Shown here: positions 43,468-44,176 of the stretch, piece after piece
Layout of the letters: each line of letters begins with the position of its first letter
Position numbering within the stretch: the first letter of the stretch is position 1
Source of the DNA: Methanoregula sp.
GTDB taxonomy: Archaea > Halobacteriota > Methanomicrobia > Methanomicrobiales > Methanospirillaceae
Direction of reading: 5' to 3'
Assembly: GCA_030694985.1 (NCBI GenBank)
Contig: JAUYTV010000006.1
Span: forward strand, 1-44,176
DNA: 44,176 nucleotides
Program-made: the position numbers and the translations under genes
Notes under the pieces: model-generated
Seen by the model: only the letters and a program-made list of their open reading frames with translations
Databases searched by the model: none
Told to the model about the DNA's origin: nothing

Positions 43468-43768
43468 GTGCACAAATACCGTATATGCATTTTTAGACTT
43501 TCGTGAATTTCTGTTCAACACTTAATTTCAGATCCTCTATTATATTTCTAAATCTCTAAAAAGAGTTCCAGCACCTGAAAAAGTAAAAATATTGAAAAAT
43601 TGAACTCCAATTTCTCTGAAAACATAAAATATGCGAAATTCTGTTTGTAGAAATGTTTATTAACTTCCATTATATAATACAACAGTATTCACATTCAATT
43701 GAACTGAACATCAGCAGAAGGGCAACCTTTGGCAGGATATTAAAAATTTTTCGAAGAGGTTGATTTGA
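43468..43768. other. AT-rich intergenic region
   Basis: No gene is supported. It contains the promoter of the repeat protein and an AT-rich tract after the kinase, where short oligo-T runs could end its transcript. Confidence 0.5.
43670..43678 (+). promoter_or_regulatory. TATA box of Gly/Ser repeat protein gene
   Basis: TTATATAAT predicts a transcript start near 43700, hence a leader of about 70 bases. AGAGG near 43755-43759 may be the ribosome binding site. Confidence 0.55.
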
Positions 43769-44176
43769 ATGGAACCGAACCTAACTTCCATAACCATCCT
43801 AAAAAAAATTTTGGCGATGCTTATGATAGTGAGCATAGTTCCTGCTGTTGCAGCGTACGGATGGTTCTCTTCATCAACACCCGTCATTGAATTTTATAAG
43901 GCTGCTGATTTGCCCTCACCGCTTAATACAAAATCAGATGGTAGTGGCGGGAGTTCTGGTGGAGGGAATTCCGGCAGCAGTGACTCTGGAGGCGGAAATT
44001 CCGGAGGGAGTTCTGGTGGAGGGAATTCCGGCAGCAGCGACTCCGGTGGCGGAAATTCCGGAGGGAGTTCTGGTGGAGGGAATTCCGGCAGCAGCGACTC
44101 CGGTGGCGGAAATTCCGGAGGGAGTTCTGGTGGAGGGAATTCCGGCAGCAGTGACTCTGGAGGCGGAAATTCCGGA
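43769..44176 (+). CDS. Secreted Gly/Ser-rich repeat protein (3' end beyond window)
   Basis: The first 136 codons of an exported protein. A signal peptide fills about residues 1-29: basic start, hydrophobic 'ILAMLMIVSIVPAV', likely cleavage after 'AVA'. A short spacer with 'PVIEFYKAADLPSP' follows. From about residue 62 the protein consists of 19-residue units of Gly, Ser, Asn and Asp in the pattern SSGGGNSGSSDSGGGNSGG. Four units are seen before the window ends. The composition suggests a flexible, hydrophilic surface or spacer region; Asp and Asn spacing might bind Ca2+, but no RTX nonapeptide motif is met. Too short for ordinary ORF calling because it runs off the edge. Function unknown. 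Confidence 0.75.
   Translation, partial: MEPNLTSITILKKILAMLMIVSIVPAVAAYGWFSSSTPVIEFYKAADLPSPLNTKSDGSGGSSGGGNSGSSDSGGGNSGGSSGGGNSGSSDSGGGNSGGSSGGGNSGSSDSGGGNSGGSSGGGNSGSSDSGGGNSG
43952..44176 (+). repeat. 57-bp in-frame tandem repeats
   Basis: Units at 43952-44008, 44009-44065, 44066-44122 and 44123-44176 (cut by the window edge). They differ only at synonymous sites: units 1 and 4 share AGT GAC TCT GGA, and units 2 and 3 share AGC GAC TCC GGT. Near identity points to recent expansion or homogenisation. Confidence 0.9.

Noticed and set aside
43952-44176. Possible CRISPR array
   Set aside because: Units are contiguous, in frame and without unique spacers; they encode a Gly/Ser protein.

Overview
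The window reads as a chromosomal segment of a methanogenic archaeon of the Methanomicrobiales, most likely a relative of Methanoregula. The signs are a group II chaperonin with a GGM tail, TiaS, archaeal FAD synthase RibL, a methanopterin-type DHPS-like protein, a four-subunit 2-oxoacid:ferredoxin oxidoreductase, TATA-box promoters close to start codons, many PAS-type sensor kinases with the 'TRHDIxNQ' H-box, and the mercury-methylation genes hgcAB.

Region 1 (1-10241) is signalling. A receiver/multi-PAS histidine kinase runs off the left edge. It is coupled by an ATGA overlap to a 7TM-PAS kinase, and a third kinase with a 5TM LytS-like sensor follows. A group II intron with its reverse transcriptase/maturase lies between the second and third kinases, in the opposite orientation.

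Region 2 (10440-16411) is housekeeping and envelope: tiaS diverging from an XRE-type regulator, the thermosome with a clear TATA box, a tandem pair of cupredoxin lipoproteins of which only one keeps a full copper site, and a small zinc-ribbon protein.

Region 3 (16648-24406) holds the porBACD operon, a Thr/Pro-rich surface protein, a ribbon-helix-helix protein, a CorA channel, a frameshifted AIM24-family pseudogene and a KhtT/KhtU cation:proton antiporter pair.

Region 4 (24619-30916) carries JAB/MPN protease-ribL, a membrane-anchored acetolactate decarboxylase, a parvulin, a DHPS-like protein, PHP-truA and malic enzyme.

Region 5 (30984-34319) is the most notable. It is a compact operon of a Cys-rich AbrB regulator, hgcA, hgcB and a thioredoxin-type arsenate reductase, read from a clear TATA promoter preceded by a perfect 9-bp tandem repeat. 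It looks like a metal(loid) unit joining sensing, mercury methylation and arsenate reduction. A YkgJ-type cysteine-cluster protein diverges from it, followed by a two-repeat DUF333 lipoprotein.

Region 6 (34379-40922) is a complete seven-gene trpEGDCFBA operon in which every junction overlaps. A TGTACA motif of the kind bound by TrpY abuts its TATA box, and a leader hairpin follows.

Region 7 (41311-44176) has a CHASE4-like/HAMP/PAS kinase homologue that has lost its phospho-acceptor His and its G2 glycine, then the start of a secreted Gly/Ser repeat protein built of 57-bp units that runs off the right edge. I saw no rRNA or tRNA genes and no CRISPR array.
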